This document shows, piece by piece, positions 19,328 to 29,921 of a stretch of DNA of 64,000 nucleotides. The translations under genes were made by a program, and so were the position numbers. The first letter of the stretch is position 1; the number at the start of each line of letters is the position of its first letter. Under the pieces are notes generated by a model. The model searched no databases. It was given only the letters and a program-made list of their open reading frames with translations, and had not been told where the DNA came from. The DNA is from an uncultured Bacteroidia bacterium (GTDB lineage: Bacteria; Bacteroidota; Bacteroidia; Bacteroidales; Prolixibacteraceae): contig CAIVMQ010000113.1 in NCBI GenBank assembly GCA_903907075.1, positions 1 to 64,000 of the forward strand. The letters run 5' to 3'.

Positions 19328-20611
19328 TTAGATTCTCACGAGGTAATTTTGCACGATATAGGTTATCGCTCCGGCAAAATAGCCTAGTGTGGCAATTAGC
19401 GATATTTTTCTGAGATACCAGAAGAAACTTATTTTCTCCATCCCCATAGCGGCAATACCTGCTGCAGATCCTATTATCAGTATGCTCCCTCCCGTGCCAA
19501 CACAGTATGCCAGAAACTCCCATAAATAATGGTCCGTAGGATAATTTGTAAGATTAAACATTCCTTGAGATACAGCAACTAATGGAACATTATCTATAAC
19601 TGCAGATATGAGTCCTAGTAATATAACAATCACATTCAGGTTGCCAATTTCGGTGCTCATCCATTGGGCTAATTCAGCGAGTATTCCTGAGGATTGCAGC
19701 GCTGCAACACTGATTAGAATGCCGAAGAAAAACAAGATGCTTGAGGTGTCTATTTTTCGCAGCGCCTGGGCTACGGAGAATCGGTGCCTGATGGACTCCT
19801 CTTTTTGTTGGTGAATGATCTCCGTAATTACCCAGACTATTCCCAACCCCGCCAAGATCCCTAAATAGGGTGGGAGGTGGGTAACCATTTTAAAGAGTGG
19901 GACTAACATTAAAATGAGCACTCCCGAGCTAAAAACGATTAGCTGGTGTTTTTTCGAAATCTCAACTTTTTCAGTCAATTCAGTTATTAAAGGTTTGGCA
20001 ATTAAACCTTTAAGTTTTACTGATACAACCAATAGCGGGACAATCAAGGCTATAAGACTCGGGAGGAATAGCTTAACCATAATATTTGTCGTAGTTATCT
20101 GCCCTCCAAGCCAAAGCATCGTCGTAGTTACGTCGCCAATTGGGGTCCAAGCACCCCCGGCATTTGCCGCTACAACAACAATTCCTGCGAAAAATAGACG
20201 GTCTTGCTGGTGTTTTATAAGCTTCTTGAGCAACGAAATAACTACGATTGTGGTTGTCAGATTGTCTAGTACCGCAGAGAGAAAAAAAGTGAGTAGTGCA
20301 ATAATCCAAATTAGCTTTCGTTTGTCGGTTTGTGTTATTCTACGCGTGATTAGGTCAAACCCGGCATGGGCATCAATTAATTCTACAATAGTCATAGCTC
20401 CCAGCAGGAAAAACAAGATTCCTGATAGTTCCCCGAGATGTTCTGTTAATTGGAGATTAACAAGTGTTTTGTCTGCAGAGAATAGGCTGTATATAGTCCA
20501 GCACAGGACGCCCGTAATCAGAGCAATGGCCGATTTATTAATTTTAATACCGCTTTCAAAGGCTATCAGGAGATACCCTAAACTAAAAACGATTATCACA
20601 AGAATTATCAT
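19328..20611 (-). CDS. nhaD: Na+/H+ antiporter NhaD family
   Basis: 427-aa multi-TM ORF; SAVLDNLTTTIVVISLLKK, NAGGAWTPIGDVTTTMLW, ISAVIDNVPLVAV. Confidence 0.9.
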   Translation of the reverse strand: MIILVIIVFSLGYLLIAFESGIKINKSAIALITGVLCWTIYSLFSADKTLVNLQLTEHLGELSGILFFLLGAMTIVELIDAHAGFDLITRRITQTDKRKLIWIIALLTFFLSAVLDNLTTTIVVISLLKKLIKHQQDRLFFAGIVVVAANAGGAWTPIGDVTTTMLWLGGQITTTNIMVKLFLPSLIALIVPLLVVSVKLKGLIAKPLITELTEKVEISKKHQLIVFSSGVLILMLVPLFKMVTHLPPYLGILAGLGIVWVITEIIHQQKEESIRHRFSVAQALRKIDTSSILFFFGILISVAALQSSGILAELAQWMSTEIGNLNVIVILLGLISAVIDNVPLVAVSQGMFNLTNYPTDHYLWEFLAYCVGTGGSILIIGSAAGIAAMGMEKISFFWYLRKISLIATLGYFAGAITYIVQNYLVRI

Positions 20612-20757
20612 TCAGTAGTTTTATATTTTAAAATTTAATAGGATGCATGAAAATTAAAAGATTAAATCTGCACTACGATTTAGATCTATTTAAGAGGGGT
20701 AAATTTACATATCTTATTTTCAAACCACACAATTCGTTCAGATAATCTTATTCGAAG

Positions 20758-20793
20758 AAAAAGGCAGGCGCCATGTGAGCTTCCTGCCTTTTT
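20758..20793 (-). terminator. Terminator downstream of the ABC permease gene
   Basis: AAAAAGGCAGG / CCTGCCTTTTT perfect 11-bp stem. Confidence 0.8.
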
Positions 20794-20831
20794 ATATTTA
20801 GGCATTCTCCTAAATATTCCTGGTAGATCTG

Positions 20832-22166
20832 TTATGATTTATACATCAGCCATTTTCCGAGTTCTTTCCAGGATGGTTTTTTGCCGTACATCAGTATTCC
20901 GGTGCGGTAAATTTTTGCCGTTATCCACACCATTGCCACAAAGGTTATTATGAGTAAAAACATTGAAAGAAGTAATTGCCAGATAGGTACGCCAAACGGT
21001 ATCCGAGCCATCATAACGATTGGAGAAGTGAATGGAATCATGCTGAACCAGAAGGCAATCGGGCCATCGGGGCTGCGTAAGGCACTTACCATTACCATGA
21101 TAGACACGATAATTGGAAGGGTGATGGGAAGCATGAACTGCTGGGCATCTTCCTGGACATCAATAGCCGAGCCGACAGCAGCAAACATAGAGCTATAGAG
21201 CAGATAACCTCCAATAAAGAAGAAGATAAAACAACCAATAATAAGTGGGAAGTTTATTGTTCCAACCATAGCCAGCAGATCCTGAATTTTATCAAGCTCA
21301 GGTCCTCCAGCCTGTTGCATGGAATCCTGCTGCTCGATTACATTTTGCATCTGGTGAGCTTGTGCTGGGCTGGGATAGAAGCTTTTTGATGCTGTGAGGA
21401 TTGCAATTCCAAGAATTACCCATAAAGCAAATTGGGTTAGTCCTACCAAGGCTATACCTACGATCTTACCCATCATCAGCTGAAAGGGCCTAACACTGGA
21501 TATTATAACCTCCACAATACGGCTTTGCTTTTCCTCCATAACCCCTTGCATCACCATTGTACCATAAATAAATATAAATAAATAGATCATAAACCCAAAA
21601 ATGTATCCCAAAACCATTCCAATCTCGGTAGAGCTTTTTTCTACCACGCCTCCATCGCCTACCTTAATGGTGTCTAGATTGATATGGGTTTTTGTCGCTG
21701 CAAGTTTCTTCTCCAGATCCGGTATTGCTGTTTGCCGAACCACCTCAGCCATCTTATCTTTTTCAATTACCCCTTGTATCTTATCCTTAATTTGTGATTT
21801 AAGATCAAAAGCGATGTTGTTTGCAGACAAAACCTGAACAGTTTTGGTTATGAGAAAATTGGGTTCAATATCTACAAGGGCATAATAGTTTGAATTCTTA
21901 ATGTCGCTTTTTGAACTCACAAATTCATCACGTGGAATAAACTGGAATTTTGTGAACTCTGAGTTTTCAAGTCTTCCCAGAAAAACTGCAGACCCATCAT
22001 ATACTCCGATAGTTCGCGTTTGTTCATCACCCATAGAGGCAAAATAGGCGGGTAAAATAATTAATGCAGCCATTATTACCGGCATCAGCAAGGTTAGAAA
22101 AATAAATGATTTTTTCTGAACACGTGTGGTGTATTCCCTTTTTAATATCAATAGAATTTTATGCAT
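20832..22166 (-). CDS. ABC-2 type transporter permease (NatB-like)
   Basis: 444-aa ORF; N-terminal LILKREYTTRVQKKSFIFLTLLMP, VMEEKQSRIVEVIISSVRPFQLMMGKI. Confidence 0.9.
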   Translation of the reverse strand: MHKILLILKREYTTRVQKKSFIFLTLLMPVIMAALIILPAYFASMGDEQTRTIGVYDGSAVFLGRLENSEFTKFQFIPRDEFVSSKSDIKNSNYYALVDIEPNFLITKTVQVLSANNIAFDLKSQIKDKIQGVIEKDKMAEVVRQTAIPDLEKKLAATKTHINLDTIKVGDGGVVEKSSTEIGMVLGYIFGFMIYLFIFIYGTMVMQGVMEEKQSRIVEVIISSVRPFQLMMGKIVGIALVGLTQFALWVILGIAILTASKSFYPSPAQAHQMQNVIEQQDSMQQAGGPELDKIQDLLAMVGTINFPLIIGCFIFFFIGGYLLYSSMFAAVGSAIDVQEDAQQFMLPITLPIIVSIMVMVSALRSPDGPIAFWFSMIPFTSPIVMMARIPFGVPIWQLLLSMFLLIITFVAMVWITAKIYRTGILMYGKKPSWKELGKWLMYKS

Positions 22167-22178
22167 GAGATGTATGTT

Positions 22179-23096
22179 TTAGGAATTTTGTTTGACAACT
22201 TTAATAAATACTTCGTTCATACTTGGGATTACTTCATTAAACGAAATAAGCTCAACTTGCTCAACGAGATCTTTGATAAGTTCTCGTGAGCTGCTGCCAT
22301 CTGGGTACTGAATACTAAGCCTATTTCCGTGGCCATTCTGTTCGTGTTTTATTATATTGTATTTATTTGCAAGATCATGACTTTTCAGATCGAAAGAGCC
22401 CCGGTAGGCGATGTCATATATATTCGACTTGTATTTCTCCCTGATTTCCTGCGTAGGGCCATCGAGGATCTTTTTAGATTTGTCTATTAGTGCAATATGA
22501 TCGCAAAGTTGTTCTACTGATTCCATGTTATGGGTTGAGAAGATAATGGTGGCACCATCTTTTTTCAGCTGCAGGATCTCGCGTGTTATTAGATCTGTAT
22601 TGATGGGATCAAATCCACTGAAAGGCTCATCGAAGATCAGAAGTCGTGGTTTGTGAAGTACAGTACATATGAACTGTACTTTTTGCTGCATCCCTTTGGA
22701 GAGCTCCATAACTTTCTTATCCCACCACGAGGTGATCTCAAATTTCTCAAACCAAATCTTTAATTCTTTCATCGCATCATGGCGCGACAACCCCTTTAGT
22801 TGTCCTAAATACAATGCCTGCTCTCCCACCTTCATCTTCTTGTAAAGCCCCCTTTCCTCAGGAAGATAGCCGATTTGACTAATATCGCCGGGCTTTAGTG
22901 GTCGGCCATCAAGCCATACTGAGCCACTGTCAGGCGCTGTTATCTGATTAATAATTCGGATAAGGGTGGTTTTACCAGCTCCGTTTGGACCCAATAAACC
23001 AAAAATCGTCCCTTCCTCAACCGAGACGGAGACATTCGTTAAGGCCTGCTGACTCGAGTAGGTCTTAGAGACTTCTTTTGCAGAAAATAATTCCAT
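22179..23096 (-). CDS. ABC transporter ATP-binding protein (NatA-like)
   Basis: Walker A GLLGPNGAGKTTLIRI, signature LSKGMQQKVQF, Walker B LLIFDEPFSGFDP. Confidence 0.94.
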   Translation of the reverse strand: MELFSAKEVSKTYSSQQALTNVSVSVEEGTIFGLLGPNGAGKTTLIRIINQITAPDSGSVWLDGRPLKPGDISQIGYLPEERGLYKKMKVGEQALYLGQLKGLSRHDAMKELKIWFEKFEITSWWDKKVMELSKGMQQKVQFICTVLHKPRLLIFDEPFSGFDPINTDLITREILQLKKDGATIIFSTHNMESVEQLCDHIALIDKSKKILDGPTQEIREKYKSNIYDIAYRGSFDLKSHDLANKYNIIKHEQNGHGNRLSIQYPDGSSSRELIKDLVEQVELISFNEVIPSMNEVFIKVVKQNS

Positions 23097-23116
23097 AGCT
23101 CTAAATGGTTTAATAA

Positions 23117-24100
23117 TTATTTGTAATCCTCATCCTCATACTCGTCTTCAACGTATATAGCCAAATCATCGGTTATCGGATAGTTCACTTTAAAGAATAG
23201 ATAAGTCCATCGTGGCCATTTAAATTTCTGTCGGGTAATATAGAGAAACAATAGTGACATACTAATAAGTGCAACAATATTTAGTTTTGGGTTTAAACGA
23301 GTAATTTGGAATAATGCGGACATGTGAACCTCGCTGGAATCCTCAATAAAGAAAAGAGAAAAATATATAGTGTTAATAGCATGCACTCCAAGGGCCATTT
23401 CAAGCCCTTCGTCCATAAGGGTGATAATTCCAAAAAAAATCCCATACCAGATATATTGAGGCAGTGTATTGAATGGTTCAATAACGTGTTGTTCCAGATT
23501 TGTAATTTGGATGGCTCCAGAAATTAGAGCGGTCACTAACAAAGTTAACCATTTAAATTTAATTATTTGTGAAAATCCTTGCATCAAATATCCTCTGAAA
23601 AATACCTCCTGAAATGCTATTTGAAGTGGGATAAGTGCAAGCAAATAAAGTGCTAAAGTAAAGAAATACAGTAAGTTGAATTGAATTTTATTTTCTTGGA
23701 TACCTATAAAGGAGATAAATAGTGTGTAAGAGGCAAGGAGCATCAACCATAATCGGGCACCCCAGAAGAAATTTTTCCAGCGAAATGAGGAATAGCTTGT
23801 TAATACAGATAATGGTGTTCGTTCGTGAATGGACTTAATTAAAAGCAGCAGGGTAATTAACCCAACGATATAAGGTATGCTTGACAATAATAGAGCTTCG
23901 AATACTGAGATATTAAAGGGTGAGAGATCCAGCGCGTTTTCAGGATTTAGCTCAATATCGGGATTTTCCTCAAGCTTTAAAAAAGTAAAAATTCTAATCG
24001 GCAGATAGCCTATGATTTGAAATACGGTTGCAACTATTAAAACCAATGCGATCCATCGTCCAATCTCGTTTCTCCCTTGTGTCCCTTGCTCCAAAAACAT
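23117..24100 (-). CDS. CPBP-family intramembrane metalloprotease-like protein
   Basis: 327-aa multi-TM ORF; IAFQEVFFRGYLMQG, GITTLMDEGLE-like second motif. Confidence 0.75.
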   Translation of the reverse strand: MFLEQGTQGRNEIGRWIALVLIVATVFQIIGYLPIRIFTFLKLEENPDIELNPENALDLSPFNISVFEALLLSSIPYIVGLITLLLLIKSIHERTPLSVLTSYSSFRWKNFFWGARLWLMLLASYTLFISFIGIQENKIQFNLLYFFTLALYLLALIPLQIAFQEVFFRGYLMQGFSQIIKFKWLTLLVTALISGAIQITNLEQHVIEPFNTLPQYIWYGIFFGIITLMDEGLEMALGVHAINTIYFSLFFIEDSSEVHMSALFQITRLNPKLNIVALISMSLLFLYITRQKFKWPRWTYLFFKVNYPITDDLAIYVEDEYEDEDYK

Positions 24101-24159
24101 GTAGCATTATTTTTATTAAGTAAACTACTAAATTTACACTAATTCTGGAGAAACGTGTA

Positions 24160-24648
24160 TTAATCGTCTGCTTTTTTAGTATTTAGGTTTAGACCAAATT
24201 TCTCAAGTAACTTTTGCTCCCGATAAATAAATATCTCCTCGAGTTTTGCGCCAATAATCACCTTGTTTGCCAAGGCTCCTAATATTCCAAAGGGAGGTTG
24301 GTAGTCAATAATATCGGTCATTAGAACTCCCCCTTCCACGGGTTCAATCAGATGTTGGTGGTGCCACATCGTATAGGGACCATAGCGCTGTTCATCGACA
24401 AAATATTTCTGATCGGTTACCTGTGTGATCTCTGTCACCCAGGTAGTTCGGATGCCCAGTAAAGGCTTTACATGATAGGCAATGATCATTCCCGCGTACA
24501 TTTTTTCGGGAAGATCGGCAGTGATCACGTCAAATCCCATATACGGAGGGGTGATCAATTTTAAATTGCGGGGAGATGAGATGAAATCCCAAACCTCTTC
24601 AACTGAAGCCGCAATGAATTGTGTTTTACGAAAGGTGTAAACCGGCAT
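24160..24648 (-). CDS. SRPBCC-family ligand-binding protein
   Basis: 162-aa ORF; FIAASVEEVWDFISSPRNLKLITPPYMGF, GPYTMWHHQHLIEPVEGGVLMTDIIDYQPPFG. Confidence 0.87.
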   Translation of the reverse strand: MPVYTFRKTQFIAASVEEVWDFISSPRNLKLITPPYMGFDVITADLPEKMYAGMIIAYHVKPLLGIRTTWVTEITQVTDQKYFVDEQRYGPYTMWHHQHLIEPVEGGVLMTDIIDYQPPFGILGALANKVIIGAKLEEIFIYREQKLLEKFGLNLNTKKADD

Positions 24649-24667
24649 ATAATTATGTTTTAGTAGA

Positions 24668-25144
24668 TTAATTTAAAAACCAGATATATCCGTTAAGTAC
24701 TGAAGCAAAAGTTACCCACAGCAGGTATGGGATCTGAAGATAGGCTGCAGTTTGATTAACTCTTCTAAAAATAAGTATCATACATACTATACTTAGCCAT
24801 ATTAGGATAATTTCAATAAAGGCAATACCCAGGAGATTGAATTTAAAAAAGAGAAAGCTCCAGAGGAAGTTAAGGGAAATCTGAATGGTGAAAATTACCA
24901 GGGAGTTGGTGCGCTCTTTTCCCGGTTCTGCTCTCCAGATTAGAAAAAGCGATATTCCCATCAGCAAATACAGGAATGTCCATACCGGACCGAAAAGATA
25001 ATTAGGTGGATTGAAGGATGGTTTTATTAAATTCAGGTACCACGATTTAATTCCTGCTGCAGTGGCATATCCAGATACCCCTCCTATAATCAGCGGAAGA
25101 AGTAGGCATATTAAGAGGATGAGAATTGTTTTTATCGTCTTCAT
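24668..25144 (-). CDS. TspO/MBR family protein
   Basis: 158-aa ORF; WYLNLIKPSFNPPNYLFGPVWTFLYLLMGISLFLIW, ISLNFLWSFLFFK. Confidence 0.93.
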   Translation of the reverse strand: MKTIKTILILLICLLLPLIIGGVSGYATAAGIKSWYLNLIKPSFNPPNYLFGPVWTFLYLLMGISLFLIWRAEPGKERTNSLVIFTIQISLNFLWSFLFFKFNLLGIAFIEIILIWLSIVCMILIFRRVNQTAAYLQIPYLLWVTFASVLNGYIWFLN

Positions 25145-25171
25145 AATTTAAAATTGCACGAATAATGGAGG

Positions 25172-26608
25172 TTATTTATCCGAATTGGCAATTGCTTTGA
25201 TCATACCTTTAAAGATATAACCATGAAATGGCAAGACCGAATACCAATAGAGCCGTCCCCAGATTCCGAGCGGTCTAAATGTTGCTGTTTGAATTAATTC
25301 GTTGTCATTCTGAATTTTAAATTCGAGCCAAGCCTCTCCAGGAAGTTTCATCTCGGCGTAAAGCAATAGGCGTTTCTCACTCTTATTTGCCAATAAGACT
25401 CGCCAGAAATCGAGCGATTCACCTGCCGATATCTCTGATGGGTTTTTCCTTCCGCGCCGAATACCAACGCCTCCTGAAATTCGGTCCAAAGCACCTCTGA
25501 TCTCCCACAGCCAATTGGCATGATACCATCCCCGTGTTCCTCCAATTGACCATATATTTTGCAATACCTGATCCACGGACTTCGTAATTTTAATCTTTCG
25601 CTTGTCGATAAAGCATCCAAATTTAGGTACTTGTATATGAGAGGATATTCCGTTGAGTAGAATTGAACTGGTAAGGGCGTCTTTCCAGCTCGAGACCACT
25701 TGATTTTGCTCTATCTTACCAAAGGCGAGCTGAATAGCCTTATTATATCCGATAAGTTGAATGCCGCCAATGAGTTCATTGAGATTATTCTCCTTGCAAA
25801 TAATCTCTACCTTCATGCTATTTACAAGGTGGCTTGCCAAGGAGTAGGAGGTTGAGGTGACAAAATAGAGCCAGTAGGAGGATAGTCGTGGTGTCATTAC
25901 AGGTACAACCCATATCATTCGCTTTAATCCACGGACCCTTGCAAACCGAAGAAGCATCTCCTTATAGGTAAGTACCTTAGTCCCTCCAATATCATAGCTT
26001 TTATTAAAAGTCGGCTTATTATTCAGTACCCCAACTAAATATTGAAGTACATTTCTTATTGCGATGGGTTGTGATCGGGTGTTAAGCCAGCTGGGGGCTA
26101 CAATAATTGGTAATTTCTCTACCAGATCACGGATAATTTCGAATGAGGCACTCCCTGATCCAATAATTATACCGGCTTTTAATGTTGTCAGGGCGTATTT
26201 TTTTGATTGGAGGATCTCCTCTACATTCTTACGTGAAATAAGATGTTTGGAGAGTTTTGCCGTATTGGTAATTCCACTTAGGTAGATTACCTGGGTGGCG
26301 TTAGTCTGCTCTATTCTGGCTCTGAAGTTGCGTGCCGAAACACCCTCTAATTGAGCAAAGTCACCTAATCTGGTGGCCATCGAGTGGATCAGGTAATAGG
26401 CAGCGTCAATATCGGCAGGTATTTTCTGAAGGCTCTTCGCTTCCAGGAAATTAACCTGTATAACTTCAATGTTAACCGAATTATAACGCTCATGATTAAA
26501 TCGCGAAATGTCGCGAACGCAACAAACCACCTGATGACCATTTTCCAATAATACAGGGAGGAGACGCTGAGCAATATATCCGGTAGCTCCGGTAAGGAGA
26601 ATCTTCAT
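25172..26608 (-). CDS. SDR-family NAD(P)-binding protein with C-terminal DUF2867
   Basis: 478-aa ORF; ILLTGATGYIAQRLLPVLLENGHQVVCCVRD, C-terminal FRPLGIWGRLYWYSVLPFHGYIFKGMIKAI. Confidence 0.88.
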   Translation of the reverse strand: MKILLTGATGYIAQRLLPVLLENGHQVVCCVRDISRFNHERYNSVNIEVIQVNFLEAKSLQKIPADIDAAYYLIHSMATRLGDFAQLEGVSARNFRARIEQTNATQVIYLSGITNTAKLSKHLISRKNVEEILQSKKYALTTLKAGIIIGSGSASFEIIRDLVEKLPIIVAPSWLNTRSQPIAIRNVLQYLVGVLNNKPTFNKSYDIGGTKVLTYKEMLLRFARVRGLKRMIWVVPVMTPRLSSYWLYFVTSTSYSLASHLVNSMKVEIICKENNLNELIGGIQLIGYNKAIQLAFGKIEQNQVVSSWKDALTSSILLNGISSHIQVPKFGCFIDKRKIKITKSVDQVLQNIWSIGGTRGWYHANWLWEIRGALDRISGGVGIRRGRKNPSEISAGESLDFWRVLLANKSEKRLLLYAEMKLPGEAWLEFKIQNDNELIQTATFRPLGIWGRLYWYSVLPFHGYIFKGMIKAIANSDK

Positions 26609-26690
26609 GATGGATTAGTTGAAATCGAAATGCAAAGTACTCAATTTTTCACGCAACACTATTTGCCATCCATATTAAATAGACTACTGG

Positions 26691-29600
26691 TTACTTGTAT
26701 TCGTTCCAGGCTTTAATCGAGATATTTTCCAGATCAAGCTTACAGATTGAATAAATAAATGCGCTGGCTACTCGAGCATTTGTAATTAACGGAATGTTAA
26801 AATCGATAGCATTTCTTCGGATATTATACCCATTTGATATTTCGCGGGTAGTATGATCTTTAGGAATGTTAATTACCATCTCAACTTTTCTGTTTTTGAT
26901 AAGATCTAAGGTGTTAGGTTGTTTATCATTCTCGTCGGGCCAGAATACCTGTTCGGTCTCTATTCCGTTTTCCTGAAAGAAATGATGTGTTCCACCTGTG
27001 GCGTAGATTGTAAACCCGCGCTCTTTTAACATTCGGGCACTCTCGAGCAGTTCTATCTTACCTCGTGTTGGCCCCGAAGAGATAAGTATTGTTTTCTTGG
27101 GTATCCGGTAGCCCACAGAGAGCATTGATTTAAGTAATGCTTCATAAAAATTCTCCCCAATACACGCCACCTCACCTGTCGAAGCCATGTCTACGCCGGT
27201 TACTGGATCGGCATTTAAGAGCCGGTGAAAGGAGAATTGAGGAGCCTTAACGCCTACATAATCAAGCTCAAAGAGTGATTTGTCAGGCTTTTCAAAGGGA
27301 ACATCTAGCATTGCCTTAGTGGCGATCTCAATAAGGTTAGTCCGCAACACCTTAGAAACAAAAGGGAAGGAGCGCGAAGCACGTAGATTACACTCAATAA
27401 CTTTTATGTCATTGTCTTTGGCAAGATATTGAATATTAAATGGCCCTGTGATCTCAAGAGCCTCAGCTATCTTACGTGATATCTTTTTTATCCTTCGTAT
27501 AGTTTCGATATAGAGTTTTTGGGGTGGAAATACGATCGTGGCATCTCCCGAGTGGACACCTGCAAATTCGACGTGCTCGGAGATGGCATAAGCAACAATT
27601 TCACCATTTTTCGCTACTGCATCAACCTCGATCTCTTTGGCATTCTCAATAAATTCAGAGACTACAACTGGATGCTCCTTCGAGACATGGGCCGCAAGGG
27701 TAAGGAAATGGTGTAGCTGATCTTTGTTCGAAACAACATTCATCGCAGCTCCGGAGAGGACGTAGGATGGCCTGATCAATACTGGAAATCCAACTTCATC
27801 GACAAAGCGATTAATATCCTCTATTGTTGTTAGTTGACTCCATCGTGGCTGATCTACATCGAGCCTGTCAAGCATGGCCGAAAACTTATTGCGGTCTTCG
27901 GCATTGTCAATTTTTTCTGCCGTTGTTCCAAGTATTGGGACACCTTGCTTATGAAGCCTCATTGCCAGATTATTTGGAATCTGTCCTCCCATCGAGAGGA
28001 CTGTTCCCAAAGGCTGTTCCAGATCACAGATGTCAAGTACTCGCTCCAGAGTTAGCTCATCAAAATAGAGCCTGTCGCACGTGTCATAGTCTGTAGATAC
28101 CGTTTCTGGATTATAGTTAATCATAATGGAGCGGAAACCCTCTTTGCGTATTGTATTTACAGCATTAACAGAGCACCAGTCAAATTCTACAGACGAACCG
28201 ATGCGGTATGCACCTGAACCCAACACGATCACCGATTTGTTATCGTGCTGAAAAGTTACATCATGCTCTGATCCATTATAGGTGACGTAAAGGTAATTTG
28301 TTAAGGCAGGATATTCACCCGCTAATGTATCTATCTGTTTGATTACCGGGACTATTCCGAGGCTTTTCCGATGTGCCCTAACCTTTAATAAATCAGCCTG
28401 AATTGAGGTATCAGGATTTTTAAGTACCAATCGGGCAATCTGAAAGTCTGAATATCCTTGTTTTTTGGAAAGTAATAATAAATCTACAGGTAACTCGGCG
28501 AGGGTATTAAATGGCGTAAGTTTATTTTTAAGTTCGTAAATATTGTGAAGCTTCTGAAGAAACCATTTGTCAATACGGGTGATCTCCCAAATTTTTTCTA
28601 CTGAATATCCTTTTTCCATCGCCTCTGCAATAGCAAAAATACGCCTGTCTGTAGGATTATGTAACTCACCCTCGATGTCGGTAATCTCCATCTCTGCTTT
28701 GTTGCCTACGAATCCGTGCATACCACCGCCAACCATTCGAATCCCTTTTTGAATAGCCTCTTCGAATGAGCGACCAATGGCCATAATCTCACCCACCGAT
28801 TTCATACTTGAACCGAGTGTTTTTGATACCCCTTCAAATTTATTTAAGTCCCAGCGCGGAATCTTTACCACCACATAGTCAAGCGCTGGTTCGAAACAAG
28901 CAGTGGTGACTTTTGTGACTGAGTTTTTAAGTTCATGAAGGCCATAACCTAGTCCAAGCTTTGCCGCCACAAAAGCGAGTGGATAACCTGTCGCTTTAGA
29001 GGCTAATGCTGATGAACGCGATAGACGTGCATTGACTTCGATAACCCGGTAGTCTTCGGAGTTTGGGTCGAGAGCAAACTGCACGTTGCACTCACCAATT
29101 ACACCAATTTTCCGGATAATCTTGATCGATAAGGACCTTAATTTATGGTATTCAGCATTCGATAAGGTTTGAGAAGGGGCAACAACGATTGACTCACCGG
29201 TATGTATTCCGAGTGGGTCAAAATTCTCCATGTTGCAAACGGTGATACAGTTGTCGTAAACATCGCGTACAACCTCGTATTCAACCTCTTTCCATCCTTT
29301 AATCGACTCTTCTACAAGTATTTGAGGGGAGTAGCTGAACGCATTTTCGGCCAATTTATTTAGCTCTTCTTCATTGGAACAGAATCCTGATCCTAATCCG
29401 CCAAGGGTATATGCTGCTCTGATAATTAACGGGAAACCAAGTTTTTTAGCAGCTTCGCGTGCTTTTTCTATCGAATCACACGCTACACTGCGCGGAGTAA
29501 GCACATCGATCTCGTGAAGAATATCAGAAAATATCTGTCGGTCTTCGGTATTTATTATCGACTGTACTGGTGTGCCGACTACTTTGATATTGTGTTTTTC

Positions 29601-29921
29601 AAGAATTCCCAGTCTAAAAAGATCTACGCCACAGTTAAGAGCCGTTTGTCCGCCAAAAGCAAGCAGGATCCCATCCGGTTTCTCCTTTTCAATAACTTTT
29701 TCAACAAATGTTGCAGTTACAGGGAGAAAGTAGATCTTATCGGCAATCTCTTCAGATGTTTGTATCGTTGCTATATTAGGATTGATAAGGATGGTATAGA
29801 CACCCTCTTCCTTTAACGCCTTCAGCGCCTGCGATCCGGAATAGTCAAATTCTCCGGCTTCACCGATCTTCAAGGCCCCTGAGCCCAGGACAATTACTTT
29901 CTTTATGTCTGTGTTAATCAT
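26691..29921 (-). CDS. carB: Carbamoyl-phosphate synthase large subunit
   Basis: 1076-aa ORF; duplicated ATP-grasp, VLGSGALKIGEAGEFDYSG, ISSGPTRGKIELLESA MGS-like domain. Confidence 0.97.
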   Translation of the reverse strand: MINTDIKKVIVLGSGALKIGEAGEFDYSGSQALKALKEEGVYTILINPNIATIQTSEEIADKIYFLPVTATFVEKVIEKEKPDGILLAFGGQTALNCGVDLFRLGILEKHNIKVVGTPVQSIINTEDRQIFSDILHEIDVLTPRSVACDSIEKAREAAKKLGFPLIIRAAYTLGGLGSGFCSNEEELNKLAENAFSYSPQILVEESIKGWKEVEYEVVRDVYDNCITVCNMENFDPLGIHTGESIVVAPSQTLSNAEYHKLRSLSIKIIRKIGVIGECNVQFALDPNSEDYRVIEVNARLSRSSALASKATGYPLAFVAAKLGLGYGLHELKNSVTKVTTACFEPALDYVVVKIPRWDLNKFEGVSKTLGSSMKSVGEIMAIGRSFEEAIQKGIRMVGGGMHGFVGNKAEMEITDIEGELHNPTDRRIFAIAEAMEKGYSVEKIWEITRIDKWFLQKLHNIYELKNKLTPFNTLAELPVDLLLLSKKQGYSDFQIARLVLKNPDTSIQADLLKVRAHRKSLGIVPVIKQIDTLAGEYPALTNYLYVTYNGSEHDVTFQHDNKSVIVLGSGAYRIGSSVEFDWCSVNAVNTIRKEGFRSIMINYNPETVSTDYDTCDRLYFDELTLERVLDICDLEQPLGTVLSMGGQIPNNLAMRLHKQGVPILGTTAEKIDNAEDRNKFSAMLDRLDVDQPRWSQLTTIEDINRFVDEVGFPVLIRPSYVLSGAAMNVVSNKDQLHHFLTLAAHVSKEHPVVVSEFIENAKEIEVDAVAKNGEIVAYAISEHVEFAGVHSGDATIVFPPQKLYIETIRRIKKISRKIAEALEITGPFNIQYLAKDNDIKVIECNLRASRSFPFVSKVLRTNLIEIATKAMLDVPFEKPDKSLFELDYVGVKAPQFSFHRLLNADPVTGVDMASTGEVACIGENFYEALLKSMLSVGYRIPKKTILISSGPTRGKIELLESARMLKERGFTIYATGGTHHFFQENGIETEQVFWPDENDKQPNTLDLIKNRKVEMVINIPKDHTTREISNGYNIRRNAIDFNIPLITNARVASAFIYSICKLDLENISIKAWNEYK

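Noticed and set aside
27824-28096. Plus-strand ORFs antisense to carB (90 and 73 aa)
   Set aside because: They lie fully inside the well-supported carB coding sequence, as do many similar antisense ORFs in gltB, nhaD, typA and argG; no independent evidence.
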